Assembly (NCBI RefSeq): GCF_001429295.1 | Contig: NZ_LMJL01000012.1 | Span: 870,119-934,118 of the forward strand | Source: Flavobacterium sp. Root935 | GTDB taxonomy: Bacteria > Bacteroidota > Bacteroidia > Flavobacteriales > Flavobacteriaceae | Direction of reading: 5' to 3' | DNA: 64,000 nt | In this document: positions 27,242 to 35,803 of the stretch, piece after piece | How the letters are laid out: every line of letters starts with the position of its first letter | Position numbering within the stretch: the first letter of the stretch is position 1 | Notes under the pieces: generated by a model | The model's database searches: none | What the model was told of the DNA's origin: nothing | What the model saw: the letters and a program-made list of their open reading frames with translations, nothing else | Program-made: the position numbers and the translations under genes

Positions 27242-28150
27242 TTATTTTTTTGGAGAACCATTTGTAACCTTAATCAAATAAGTTCCTTCGGGTAGATCGG
27301 CAATATTAGATCCGTTGGAGTCCATTATTTTTTTGCCTTGTGAGAAAACCTCAATATTTTTTCCACCTCTATTGGTTTCATTTGAAGAAGAAGCAACAAC
27401 AATAGGAGCTGGTGACTTTACAGGTGTAGGTGTTGTTTTCTTTACTGTGTTAGCAACAGGCGAGGCTTGTGCTGGAGCAGCAATAGCAGCAGTTGCTTTA
27501 GAGCTGTTATAGGCTTCCCTAACCTGCTCATCTGTCATAGCAACAGTATATAATCTAAGATCGTCAATATCTGCATTGATACTTGTTGCGGTATTTAATT
27601 TTCCTATATTTAAAATATAACCCTTTGCCGAACGCTGAATTCCTTCAACAGATTTTAATAATTCTCCATTACGGTAAATTTTAGAGACATTTCCATCATA
27701 GGTTATGCTATAGAAATACCAAGTTTCCTTTGCGAGCGGTACAGAAACTACAACATTATTGGCATCTCCCCAGCCAACTAAACTTAGATCCGAATTACCT
27801 GAAACTGCTGGCTGCTGTATTAATCCGAAATACTGTCCATTTGCTGCAGCCCCATATCCTAAAATATAATTGGCTGCAGTTACAGCATTAAATTTCACCC
27901 ATACAGATATCGTCTTTGGCTTATTATCCTGCGGAAGATCGCCCACCACAGCCTGATACGCTTTATTCGTAAGACGTAAAGCACTTTTAGGACTTCCCAT
28001 TCTGTCATTTACAAAAACAGGGGCACCTAAAAACGAAACTGAATTATCTGCACTATTTAAATTTCCGTTGAAATTAAATTCCTGAACCGGGTTTTGCGCG
28101 TTGGTATTTAAAAAACTTACAAACATTAAAGTGAGTAATATTTTTTTCAT
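27242..28150 (-). CDS. Secreted LamG-like (concanavalin-fold) protein, copy A
   Basis: The product is 302 aa with a signal peptide MKKILLTLMFVSFL...NAQ. Residues about 20-205 form a LamG/concanavalin-like domain: a VQEFNFNGNLNSADNS start, TISVWVKFNA, WYFYSITYDG, SKIYRNGELL and a final IDDLRLYTVAMTDEQV. These domains often bind carbohydrate. A Pro/Ala/Thr linker leads to a C-terminal segment (IEVFSQGKKIMDS...LPEGTYLIKVTNG) resembling a shortened T9SS type A domain. It is a clear paralogue of the gene at 28737-29654 and convergent with a small lipoprotein gene, as in that copy. Ligand unknown. Confidence 0.8.
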   Translation of the reverse strand: MKKILLTLMFVSFLNTNAQNPVQEFNFNGNLNSADNSVSFLGAPVFVNDRMGSPKSALRLTNKAYQAVVGDLPQDNKPKTISVWVKFNAVTAANYILGYGAAANGQYFGLIQQPAVSGNSDLSLVGWGDANNVVVSVPLAKETWYFYSITYDGNVSKIYRNGELLKSVEGIQRSAKGYILNIGKLNTATSINADIDDLRLYTVAMTDEQVREAYNSSKATAAIAAPAQASPVANTVKKTTPTPVKSPAPIVVASSSNETNRGGKNIEVFSQGKKIMDSNGSNIADLPEGTYLIKVTNGSPKK

Positions 28151-28421
28151 ATGTATAGATTTTTTTCAGAATATTTAATTTGAGACAAAACTTGGATGAC
28201 AGCTATCTAAATGACCAGATTGTGCAATTTCAAGTTTCATTTATTTTTTTTTATAAATTTTGTTAAAACTATAAATTTAATTCAGCATCACCAAACAATT
28301 CCTACATACAAATAAAGAATTCTCACAAAATAAAAGAACAAACATTGATAAACATTATTCCTATATTCTATTTTAAAAAATTATATTTGCCAGTAATAAA
28401 TCTAATTATCAATAATTCAAT

Positions 28422-28625
28422 ATGCAGACATCGAAATACACTAAAATTGCAGTAATAGCTTTGGTACTACTATTTTTAGTCTTAAGCGTTATCAGCTGTA
28501 GTACTCATGTTCATACTACTTCGCAAGCACCAACAAGTAAAAAAATACCACCAGGACAAGCCAAAAAAGCTTCAGGAAGCAAAAGTGCAAAAGCGTATGC
28601 TCCAGGCCAGCAAAAAAAGTATTAA
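28422..28625 (+). CDS. Small lipoprotein
   Basis: The product is 67 aa. A hydrophobic signal segment ends in VISC, a good lipobox with the acceptor cysteine near residue 26. The mature part is short, basic and low in complexity, with PPGQAKK and YAPGQQKKY motifs. I recall this from small flavobacterial lipoproteins that are sometimes labelled quinol oxidase subunit 4, a label with no visible support here. A truncated copy lies at 27114. The gene ends just before a perfect 14-bp-stem terminator shared with the convergent LamG gene. Function unknown. Confidence 0.75.
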   Translation: MQTSKYTKIAVIALVLLFLVLSVISCSTHVHTTSQAPTSKKIPPGQAKKASGSKSAKAYAPGQQKKY

Positions 28626-28630
28626 ATGAT

Positions 28631-28664
28631 AAAAGCCTTTTGAGATACCTCAAAAGGCTTTTTC
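28631..28664. terminator. Bidirectional terminator with 14-bp perfect stem
   Basis: AAAAGCCTTTTGAG at 28631-28644 pairs with CTCAAAAGGCTTTT at 28649-28662 around an ATAC loop. It ends in T residues on the plus strand and in A-rich sequence (T residues on the minus strand) upstream. It serves the lipoprotein gene and could also serve the convergent LamG copy B. Confidence 0.9.
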
Positions 28665-28736
28665 CGTACTATTTCAAAAAATTAATTGCTTGCGCAATGT
28701 AAAAAATAACTAATATTAAAAACTAAGTAAAGACTA

Positions 28737-29654
28737 TTATTTTGAAGTGATTTTTTTGGATGGAGCATTTGTAATTTTTAATAAATAAGTTCCCTCAGGC
28801 AAATCATTAATATTCATTGCATTGCTTCCCACTATTTTTTGACCTTGCGAATAAACCTCAATATTTTTAGTTGTTCCATTAACATCACTCGATGTTATAA
28901 TTGTTCCGCCTGCCAATTTACCTGACGTCTTCCCTTTTGTTGCAACAGTTTTTGAAGTTTTCATTTCCAATGCTGGTTCTGAAGCAATTACAACAACTGG
29001 TTTTTCTTTTTCATACAATTCACTAACCTGTTCTGGCGTCAAAGCAACATCATAAATCTTTAAATCGTCTACATCTGCATTGATTCCGATAGTGGTATTA
29101 ATTTCGCCCAATCTAAAAATATTTCCTTTTGTAGATCGTGTCATGCCTTCTAAATATTTTAATAACTTTCCGTCACGGTATATTCTCGATGTTGTTCCTT
29201 CATACGTAATTGTATAATTGTACCAGACATATTTTTCTAGTGGAGTAGAAACTATAACATCATTAGAAGCTCCCCAAGCAGCTAAACTTAAGTCTGAGTT
29301 AGAAGAAGCAGTTCCTTGCTGTAATAAACCACAATATTGGGCGTTATAAGCATTACCATAGCCCCAAATATAATTAGCATTAGAAATATCGTTGAATTTA
29401 ACCCAAATGCTAATTGTTCTAGCGCTCTTACCTTGAGGTAGATTATCGATTACGGCTTCTAAAGCTTTATTAGTTAATCTTTGGGCTCCTTTGACCTCAC
29501 CTGCTCTATCGGCAACGAAATTATCAATTCCCATAAAAGAAGTTGTATTTGCCGTATTATTCAAAGTACCATTAAAGCTAAATTCCTGAATCGGTGTTTG
29601 TGCATTTATATTTAAATAACTTACAAACAAGAATGTTAGTAGAAATTTTTTCAT
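28737..29654 (-). CDS. Secreted LamG-like (concanavalin-fold) protein, copy B
   Basis: The product is 305 aa and collinear with the LamG protein at 27242-28150. It has the signal peptide MKKFLLTFLFVSYL...NAQ, an IQEFSFNGTLNNTANT start, ISIWVKFNDIS, WYNYTITYEG, SRIYRDGKLL and DDLKIYDVALTPEQV. The linker has diverged strongly (Lys/Thr-rich here, Pro/Ala-rich in copy A), while the tail IEVYSQGQKIVGS...LPEGTYLLKITN is conserved. The tail resembles the core of a T9SS type A domain, so surface export is plausible. Conservation of both ends and divergence of the linker suggest that both copies are functional. Confidence 0.8.
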   Translation of the reverse strand: MKKFLLTFLFVSYLNINAQTPIQEFSFNGTLNNTANTTSFMGIDNFVADRAGEVKGAQRLTNKALEAVIDNLPQGKSARTISIWVKFNDISNANYIWGYGNAYNAQYCGLLQQGTASSNSDLSLAAWGASNDVIVSTPLEKYVWYNYTITYEGTTSRIYRDGKLLKYLEGMTRSTKGNIFRLGEINTTIGINADVDDLKIYDVALTPEQVSELYEKEKPVVVIASEPALEMKTSKTVATKGKTSGKLAGGTIITSSDVNGTTKNIEVYSQGQKIVGSNAMNINDLPEGTYLLKITNAPSKKITSK

Positions 29655-29977
29655 AATAATAGATTTTAGGGATTAAATAACTTATGTCATTTTAACACCA
29701 CTAAACTAGATTATTACAAATGTGAGCGAAAATTTTTCCGACAACTTACCTAAATACTCGTTAAAATAACCAAATCTGAACATTTTAACCGTCGAAATGT
29801 ATTATTAAGTTTTCAATAAGATTAGCAAAATAACACTCATTATTTAATCAACTTAATAATTTCTTACGTATAAACACGGTATTTTAACAAATAATCTTTT
29901 TCACTTCTTATTTAGAAACCATAAAAAAACTCCATTCGCAATACGAATGGAGTCTGATATTTTAAAAAAGTAGTTAA
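29655..29977. other. Gene-free stretch
   Basis: This 323-bp AT-rich gap separates two minus-strand genes. The left part should hold the promoter of LamG copy B, but no convincing TAnnTTTG box was picked out. The right part has the hairpin at 29922-29953 that ends the cysteine-synthase-like gene. Nothing else was recognised. Confidence 0.6.
29922..29953 (-). terminator. Terminator of the cysteine-synthase-like gene
   Basis: ACTCCATTCG at 29929-29938 pairs with CGAATGGAGT at 29944-29953 around a 5-nt loop. On the minus strand the hairpin is followed by seven T residues. Confidence 0.85.
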
Positions 29978-31018
29978 TTACTTTACGAATTCAATTTTTT
30001 GAGCTTCTTCCTCGTTAACACTATCAAAGAAACCTTGTTCGTTCATCCAGTCATCGCTGAATACTTTACTCATGTAACGTGAACCGTGATCTGGGAAAAT
30101 TGCAATAATGTTGCTTTCTTTTGTAAACTCACCCTCTTCTGCATATTGTTTAATTGCCTGCATTACTGCTCCAGAAGTATATCCAACAAATAAACCTTCT
30201 TTTCTAGTGATCTCTCTTGCAGAGTGAGCACTTTCTTCGTCAGTTACTTTCATGAATTTATCAATAATATCAAAATCTGTTGCCGATGGAATTAAGTTTT
30301 TACCTAAACCTTCAATACGATAAGGGTAAATCTCTTTGCTGTCAAATTCTCCTGTTTCATGGTATTTTTTTAATACTGAACCAAAAGCATCAACTCCTAG
30401 AATTCTAATATTTGGATTTTTTTCTTTTAAGAATTTAGCAGTTCCTGAGATAGTTCCTCCTGTTCCGCTGCAAGCAACTAAGTGCGTTATTTGTCCTTTT
30501 GTCTGTTCCCAGATTTCTGGACCTGTAGTGTTGTAGTGTGCATCAATATTCAATTGGTTAAAATATTGATTAATGTAGACTGATCCTTTTGTTTCTTCGT
30601 GTAAACGTTTTGCTACATTATAATATGATCTTTCATCATCTGCAGAAACGTGGGCCGGACAGACATACACTTTAGCTCCTAAACTTCGCAGCATGTCAAT
30701 TTTATCTTTAGATGATTTTGAGCTTACTGCTAATATACAATTGTAACCTTTAATAATGCTTACCATCGCTAAACTAAATCCTGTATTACCAGATGTTGTC
30801 TCTATAATGGTATCTCCCGGAGAAAGAATTCCTTTTTTCTCGGCTTCTTCAATAATATATAATGCTATTCTATCTTTTGAGGAATGACCTGGGTTGAAAG
30901 CTTCTACCTTTGCGTAGAAATTTCCTTCTAACTCTTCGGTGATTTTATTTAGCTTAATAAGCGGGGTGTTACCTATTAACTCTAAAACATTATTATAAGC
31001 GGTTATTTCTTCTTTCAT
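29978..31018 (-). CDS. PLP-dependent cysteine synthase / cystathionine beta-synthase-like protein
   Basis: The product is 346 aa, a fold type II PLP enzyme that would exchange the beta-substituent of O-acetylserine or serine for sulfide or homocysteine. Visible motifs are LIGNTPLIKLN near the N-terminus, NPGHSSKDR with the PLP-binding lysine, TSGNTGFSLA (the substrate-binding loop) and CSGTGGTISG (the PLP phosphate loop). It lacks C-terminal CBS domains. The start at 31018 was preferred over an upstream in-frame ATG at 31078, because a TAAATTTG -7 box lies between them at 31067-31074 and the family N-terminus begins here. It stands alone with its own terminator. Whether it acts as CysK, CysM or a CBS-like enzyme cannot be decided from motifs. 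Confidence 0.9.
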   Translation of the reverse strand: MKEEITAYNNVLELIGNTPLIKLNKITEELEGNFYAKVEAFNPGHSSKDRIALYIIEEAEKKGILSPGDTIIETTSGNTGFSLAMVSIIKGYNCILAVSSKSSKDKIDMLRSLGAKVYVCPAHVSADDERSYYNVAKRLHEETKGSVYINQYFNQLNIDAHYNTTGPEIWEQTKGQITHLVACSGTGGTISGTAKFLKEKNPNIRILGVDAFGSVLKKYHETGEFDSKEIYPYRIEGLGKNLIPSATDFDIIDKFMKVTDEESAHSAREITRKEGLFVGYTSGAVMQAIKQYAEEGEFTKESNIIAIFPDHGSRYMSKVFSDDWMNEQGFFDSVNEEEAQKIEFVK

Positions 31019-31066
31019 AAAAAAATAGTTAATCAAAGGCCTTTTTAAATTAACCTTGATAGGTTG

Positions 31067-31074
31067 CAAATTTA
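31067..31074 (-). promoter_or_regulatory. Candidate -7 box of the cysteine-synthase-like gene
   Basis: Read on the minus strand this is TAAATTTG, a match to TAnnTTTG, 48 bp upstream of the chosen start. No well-spaced TTG was found for the -33 element. Confidence 0.45.
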
Positions 31075-31089
31075 ACAAAAAATTTCTAA

Positions 31090-33150
31090 TTAGCTTTTAA
31101 TTTTTTCTAAATCTAATAAAAAACTAAATTCTTTTGCTAAGTCTTTTAAAGCCTCAAAACGTCCCGAAGCCCCGCCATGACCTGCATCCATATTGGTATC
31201 TAAGAACAAAAGTTTATCATTTGTTTTTAAATCTCTCAATTTTGCAACCCATTTAGCTGGCTCCCAATATTGTACCTGCGAATCGTGTAAGCCGGTAGAA
31301 ACATACATATTAGGATATTCTTGCGCTTTTACATTATCGTATGGTGAATACGATAACATATAATCGTAATATTTTTTGTTGTTTGGGTTACCCCATTCAT
31401 CATACTCTCCAGTTGTAAGCGGAATACTGTCATCCAGCATCGTTGTAATTACATCTACAAAAGGCACCTGAGCTATGACTCCATTATATAATTCAGGGGC
31501 TTCATTTACAATAACTCCCATTAATAATCCGCCGGCAGATCCTCCCTCCGCATATAAATGTTCAGGAGAAGTATACTTTTGGTCTATTACAAATTTAGAG
31601 CAATCGATGAAATCTGTAAAGGTATTTTTCTTTTTTAACAGTTTTCCGTCCTCATACCATTGCCTTCCCAAGTCCTCTCCTCCTCTAATATGCGCAATAG
31701 CGTAAATAAATCCGCGGTCTAGAAGCGACAATCTTGTAGAAGAAAAATAAGTATCCATTGTAATTCCGTATGAACCATAAGCATACAGTAATAAAGGATT
31801 TTTACCATTTTTCTCCAGTCCTTTTCTGTAAACCATCGAAATTGGTACTTTTACACCATCTCTAGCCGTTGCCCAAACTCTTTCTTCTATGTAATTATTT
31901 TTATCAAATTTTCCTCCTAGAACCTCTTGTTCTTTTAAGACTTCCTTGGTTTTAGTCTTCATATTAAAATCAATTACAGAAGACGGCGTTGCCAATGACT
32001 GATAACTGTAACGTAAAATATCCGTATCAAAATCAACATTGGTTGTTGTATACGCATTGTATGTTTCGCTGCCAAAAGGAAGATAATAATCAGGCTCATC
32101 ATTCCACGGCATAATTCGAATATGATTTAATCCATTCGAACGTTCTTCTACAACTAAATAGTTTTTAAAGATCTCGATATCTTCCAACAAAACATCTTCT
32201 CTATGCGGAATAAGATCTACCCAATTTTTCTTTCCGGTCTTGTTTTCAGGCGTTTTCATCAACTTAAAATTGGTCGCTTTATCCTTGTTGGTCAAAATAT
32301 AAAACGAATCCTCGTAATGAGAAATACTGTATTCTAATCCGCGAACACGAGGTTGGAAAACAGTAAATTCTCCATCCGGATTATTAGAATTAAGGATTCT
32401 GTATTCTGTTGTCAAGGTACTCCCAGAACCAATAACAATGTATTTTCTTGATTTTTCTTTACTGATCGACACATTAAAAGTATCATCAACTTCATCAAAA
32501 ACCAAAACATCATTTTCAGATACTGTATTTAATTTATGTTTAAAAACTTTATCTGCCCTTAGCGTTACTTGATCTTGTCGTACGTAAAAAATGGTATTGT
32601 TGTCGTTTGCCCAAACAGAAGCCCCAGTAACACTTTCTATTTTATCTGCTAAAATTTCACCTGTTTCTAAGTTTTTAATTTGAATGGTATAAATTCTTCT
32701 TCCAACAATATCTACTCCAAAACTGGCAAATTTATTGTCGGGACTAATACTTAAACCTCCTAATTTGAAATACGCATGTCCTTTTGCCATTTCGTTGCAA
32801 TTGAACAGAATTTCTTCCTCTGCAGAAAGACTTCCTTTTTTTCTTGCAAAAATTGGATAATCCTGCCCTGTTTCAAAACGAGTAATGTAGAAGTATCCAT
32901 TATAGAAATAAGGAACTGAAGAATCATCTTCTTTAATTCTTGCTTTCATTTCTTCAAATAGACTATCTCTTAAATTTTGAGTATGAGAAGTCATATTCTC
33001 GTAATAAGAATTCTCTTGATTTAAATAATCAATTACCTCTGGATTTTCTCTGTCGTTAAGCCAGAAATAGTTGTCAATTCTAGATTCTTTATGTTTTTTT
33101 AATGTTTTTGGAATTATTTTGGCCTTTGGAGCCGATATATCATTTTGCAT
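31090..33150 (-). CDS. S9 family prolyl oligopeptidase (oligopeptidase B-like)
   Basis: The product is 686 aa, the usual length for oligopeptidase B / prolyl oligopeptidase. The first ~400 residues form the seven-bladed beta-propeller (DNYFWLNDRENPEVIDYLNQEN at its start is typical). The C-terminal alpha/beta-hydrolase domain has YGSYG, RGGEDLGRQWYEDGK and the nucleophile motif GGSAGG. The remaining triad members are expected in STGLHDSQV (Asp) and DAGHGGASGR (His). No signal peptide is seen, so it probably acts in the cytoplasm. It cleaves short peptides, after basic residues if truly OpdB-like; the exact specificity is inferred. A good promoter lies at 33182-33210, and the gene ends just upstream of the cysteine-synthase-like gene, which has its own promoter. 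Confidence 0.92.
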   Translation of the reverse strand: MQNDISAPKAKIIPKTLKKHKESRIDNYFWLNDRENPEVIDYLNQENSYYENMTSHTQNLRDSLFEEMKARIKEDDSSVPYFYNGYFYITRFETGQDYPIFARKKGSLSAEEEILFNCNEMAKGHAYFKLGGLSISPDNKFASFGVDIVGRRIYTIQIKNLETGEILADKIESVTGASVWANDNNTIFYVRQDQVTLRADKVFKHKLNTVSENDVLVFDEVDDTFNVSISKEKSRKYIVIGSGSTLTTEYRILNSNNPDGEFTVFQPRVRGLEYSISHYEDSFYILTNKDKATNFKLMKTPENKTGKKNWVDLIPHREDVLLEDIEIFKNYLVVEERSNGLNHIRIMPWNDEPDYYLPFGSETYNAYTTTNVDFDTDILRYSYQSLATPSSVIDFNMKTKTKEVLKEQEVLGGKFDKNNYIEERVWATARDGVKVPISMVYRKGLEKNGKNPLLLYAYGSYGITMDTYFSSTRLSLLDRGFIYAIAHIRGGEDLGRQWYEDGKLLKKKNTFTDFIDCSKFVIDQKYTSPEHLYAEGGSAGGLLMGVIVNEAPELYNGVIAQVPFVDVITTMLDDSIPLTTGEYDEWGNPNNKKYYDYMLSYSPYDNVKAQEYPNMYVSTGLHDSQVQYWEPAKWVAKLRDLKTNDKLLFLDTNMDAGHGGASGRFEALKDLAKEFSFLLDLEKIKS

Positions 33151-33181
33151 TGAATTAGCATTAATTTTTAATATGAAGACG

Positions 33182-33210
33182 CAAAAATACTACAAACACA
33201 ACAGAACAAA
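33182..33210 (-). promoter_or_regulatory. Candidate promoter of the S9 peptidase gene
   Basis: The minus strand has TATTTTTG (33182-33189) with a TTTG at 33207-33210, 17 bp upstream, matching the flavobacterial -7/-33 arrangement. It lies 31 bp before the start codon. Confidence 0.6.
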
Positions 33211-33235
33211 ATTAATTTTTTCATAAAATATTCTA

Positions 33236-33265
33236 TTGAATTAACACAGCAATATACTAATTTTG
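33236..33265 (+). promoter_or_regulatory. Candidate promoter of ybaB
   Basis: TAATTTTG at 33258-33265 with TTG at 33236-33238 gives a 19-bp spacer, a near-ideal flavobacterial promoter. It lies 28 bp before the ybaB start. Confidence 0.65.
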
Positions 33266-33293
33266 TCTGTAATAATTTAAAAAATCAACAAAA

Positions 33294-33614
33294 ATGGATT
33301 TAATGGGAATGATGGGCAAACTTAAAGAAACCCAGCAAAAAATTGAAGATACAAAAAAGCGTTTAGATACTGTTTTGATTGATGAACAAAGCGCTGACGG
33401 ATTATTGAAAATTACTATTACAGCTAGCAGAAAGATAAAATCGATCTCTATTGATGATTCTTTGTTTGAAGATAAAGAACAACTAGAAGATTATTTGATT
33501 GTTACACTAAACAAAGCAATCGAAAAAGCTACAAATGTTAACGAAAGAGAATTAGACGCAGTTGCCAGAATGGATATGCCTTCTATTCCTGGAATGGATA
33601 ATTTGTTTAAATAA
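33294..33614 (+). CDS. ybaB: YbaB/EbfC family nucleoid-associated protein
   Basis: The product is 106 aa, the normal length. An N-terminal helix (MGKLKETQQKIEDTKKRLD) is followed by the three-stranded core (DGLLKITITASRKIKSISID) and the conserved helical segment EDYLIVTLNKAIEKATNV, ending with a flexible tail. YbaB dimers bind DNA without strong sequence preference and compact the nucleoid. It is transcribed alone from its own promoter and is not next to dnaX or recR here, unlike in many bacteria. Confidence 0.92.
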   Translation: MDLMGMMGKLKETQQKIEDTKKRLDTVLIDEQSADGLLKITITASRKIKSISIDDSLFEDKEQLEDYLIVTLNKAIEKATNVNERELDAVARMDMPSIPGMDNLFK

Positions 33615-33626
33615 TATTATATCAAT

Positions 33627-33672
33627 AATGAGTTATGCAGTTATACAATCTATCAATAACTCATAACTCATT
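33627..33672. repeat. Inverted repeat after ybaB
   Basis: AATGAGTTATG at 33627-33637 is the reverse complement of CATAACTCATT at 33662-33672, an 11-bp AT-rich stem with a 24-nt interior that contains further copies of the AGTTAT/ATAACT motif. It may serve as the ybaB terminator, but there is no clear T-tract. Confidence 0.5.
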
Positions 33673-33689
33673 TTCTAATTAACTACAGA

Positions 33690-34616
33690 ATGGAATTCTA
33701 TAAAGATTTAACTTATTATTCCAAACTTCATTTTGAAAATGCCTTAAACATTGGCTGGATCAATGAAACTAATACATTTATAAAAGGAAAAACTCCAGAC
33801 TTATTTCTTCAAAAATTAGAAGAATATATATTAGAACCATTTAATACAACTAGGGGATATTTAAAGTGTGATTTATGTAAATCTGATTCATTTAAAATTT
33901 CAATTTTAAATCAGGATATTAATTTAGGATTTTCTGAAATTAGAGTTATTAGTGAAGATGGCAAACAAAGATTTGCAGCTCCTGATATGATTTATCATTA
34001 CATTAAAGATCATAACTATTCTCCTCCTATAGAGTTTATAGAAGCAGTAATAAATGGTCCAAAACCAAATTCTAAAAAATATCAAAGATTTATTAAAAGA
34101 TATAAGAAAGAATTTCTTTGGGGAGAAGACGAAGAGACTGTAAAAACTACTCTAGAAATTGAAAACAAAATACTATCAAATAATATCACAGCAGAAAAAA
34201 TACTAAGTAAAAATCCAAATTTTATAAACTTAGTCACAAAAAATGGATCATTATTGAATGTTGCTATAAAGGCAAAAAATTTAAAATTAGCTCTGTTTTT
34301 ATTAAAACAGAATCTAGATATTAATAAATTTAATGGTATTGAATTAACCTCAGCAATTGATGTTTTTGAGAACCATTTAATAGAATTTTTAATATCAAAA
34401 GGCATTAAAATTGATTTAACAACATGGTCAAATCCTTTATTTAAAGCAATTAGTATTGGAAATATTGATGCTGTCGAAATTTTAATCAAAAACGGAATTG
34501 ATTATCAAATTGAATATTCAAATCCCTATGTCAAAAATATGAACGCCATTAAATTTGCTGCTTATTGTAAAAAAGACGATATCGCAAACTTCTTAAAAAA
34601 CATATCAGTCAAATAG
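33690..34616 (+). CDS. Ankyrin-repeat protein with a conserved N-terminal domain
   Basis: The product is 308 aa without a signal peptide. Residues 1-145 look like a small bacterial domain I recall as DUF7919 (name not certain). Marks are YYSKLHFENALNIGWI, a CDLC zinc-ribbon-like pair, LGFSEIRV and the signature FAAPDMIYHYIKDHNYSPP with EFIEAV. Residues about 175-305 contain three to four degenerate ankyrin repeats (GSLLNVAIKAKNLKLALFLL, NPLFKAISIGNIDAVEILI, MNAIKFAAYCKKDDIANFL). Such architectures occur among cytoplasmic immunity-like or stress proteins, but no toxin gene lies next to it. It is AT-rich compared with its neighbours and may have been acquired. Function unknown. Confidence 0.75.
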   Translation: MEFYKDLTYYSKLHFENALNIGWINETNTFIKGKTPDLFLQKLEEYILEPFNTTRGYLKCDLCKSDSFKISILNQDINLGFSEIRVISEDGKQRFAAPDMIYHYIKDHNYSPPIEFIEAVINGPKPNSKKYQRFIKRYKKEFLWGEDEETVKTTLEIENKILSNNITAEKILSKNPNFINLVTKNGSLLNVAIKAKNLKLALFLLKQNLDINKFNGIELTSAIDVFENHLIEFLISKGIKIDLTTWSNPLFKAISIGNIDAVEILIKNGIDYQIEYSNPYVKNMNAIKFAAYCKKDDIANFLKNISVK

Positions 34617-34632
34617 AGTTTGCACCTTTCTC

Positions 34633-35652
34633 CTAAAACTTCGAAAGCGTTTCCAACACATAAGTATGCATTACTTCTTTGTAATCTAAATGCGTAACAA
34701 TTCTAAGTTTATTATGTCCTAATGAACTTATTAATATATTTTTTTGTTTTAATTTTTCAATTAATAATTGATCGCTGTAACCTTCGGCTAACGAAAAAAT
34801 TAAAATATTAGTTTCTACAGGTTCAATAGATGCAATCCAAGGTTTAGTACTTAAGATTTTCGCAATTTCTTTAGCTCTGCGATGATCTTCTGCCAGTCTT
34901 TCGATATTATGAGCCAAAGCATATAATCCAGCTGCCGCTAAATAACCCACTTGACGCATTCCACCACCTAATATCTTTCTGATTCTCAACGCCCTATGAA
35001 TATCAGCTTTACTACCCAATAAAACTGAACCTATCGGAGCGCCTAAACCTTTAGATAAACAAACTGAAATAGTGTCAAAAATAGCCCCAAATTCCCTAGG
35101 ATTTTGTCTTTTGGCAACCAATGCATTCCAGATTCTGGCGCCGTCCATGTGAAATTTCAAATTATTGGCATCACAAACCTTTTTGATCTCTCTTAAATCT
35201 TCTAATTCGTAACAGGCTCCGCCTCCTTTATTCGTAGTGTTTTCAACACAAACCAAACTTGTTAACGGGCTATGATAAAACTCAGGATCGTTTATTGCTG
35301 CTTTAACTTGTGCTGCTGTAATCATACCGCGGTTTCCATCCAATAAGCAACAAGAAACACCACTATTAAAAGACACACCTCCACCTTCATAATGGTAAAC
35401 GTGCGCATATTTATCAGCAATTAACTGCTCTCCTGGTTGTGTATGCAGTTTAATAGCAGTTTGATTTGCCATAGTTCCAGACGGAAAGAAAAGTCCAGCT
35501 TCCATACCAAAAAATTCTGCAGTTCTATTTTCCAATTCAATCACCGTAGGGTCCTGTTTGTATACATCATCGCCAACATGAGCGTTAAACATATACTGCA
35601 GCATTTCATAAGTAGGCTTTGTTATGGTATCGCTGATTAAATTTATTTCCAT
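34633..35652 (-). CDS. ltaE: Threonine aldolase, low specificity
   Basis: The product is 339 aa, usual for the beta-eliminating PLP lyase family. It would cleave L-threonine or L-allo-threonine to glycine and acetaldehyde. Visible motifs are NLISDTITKPTYEMLQ at the start, VGDDVYKQDPTV, FFPSGTMANQTA, HMDGARIWNA with the PLP-contacting Asp, and CLSKGLGAPIGS with the Schiff-base lysine. The stereospecificity cannot be read from these. It is divergent from prfB. A TAATTTTG -7 box on the minus strand at 35683-35690 is a candidate promoter. Confidence 0.9.
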   Translation of the reverse strand: MEINLISDTITKPTYEMLQYMFNAHVGDDVYKQDPTVIELENRTAEFFGMEAGLFFPSGTMANQTAIKLHTQPGEQLIADKYAHVYHYEGGGVSFNSGVSCCLLDGNRGMITAAQVKAAINDPEFYHSPLTSLVCVENTTNKGGGACYELEDLREIKKVCDANNLKFHMDGARIWNALVAKRQNPREFGAIFDTISVCLSKGLGAPIGSVLLGSKADIHRALRIRKILGGGMRQVGYLAAAGLYALAHNIERLAEDHRRAKEIAKILSTKPWIASIEPVETNILIFSLAEGYSDQLLIEKLKQKNILISSLGHNKLRIVTHLDYKEVMHTYVLETLSKF

Positions 35653-35803
35653 ATTCTAAAAACTATATCTTATTTTTGTATGCAAAATTACGTATTACAA
35701 ATAGTTATTCTGAGCAAGTTTCAGTAAAATTTAACTTGCTAGTTTCTATAGACCAAATTAACGTAATAATTCTAAAAAACATATAAAACCAATTAATTAA
35801 TTT

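Noticed and set aside
28422..28625. Quinol oxidase subunit 4
   Set aside because: A label I recall for such small lipoproteins, but the sequence has a lipobox and a short basic tail, with no oxidase feature or neighbouring oxidase genes.
31475..31705. Small plus-strand frame inside the S9 peptidase gene
   Set aside because: It is antisense to the catalytic domain and shows no independent evidence.
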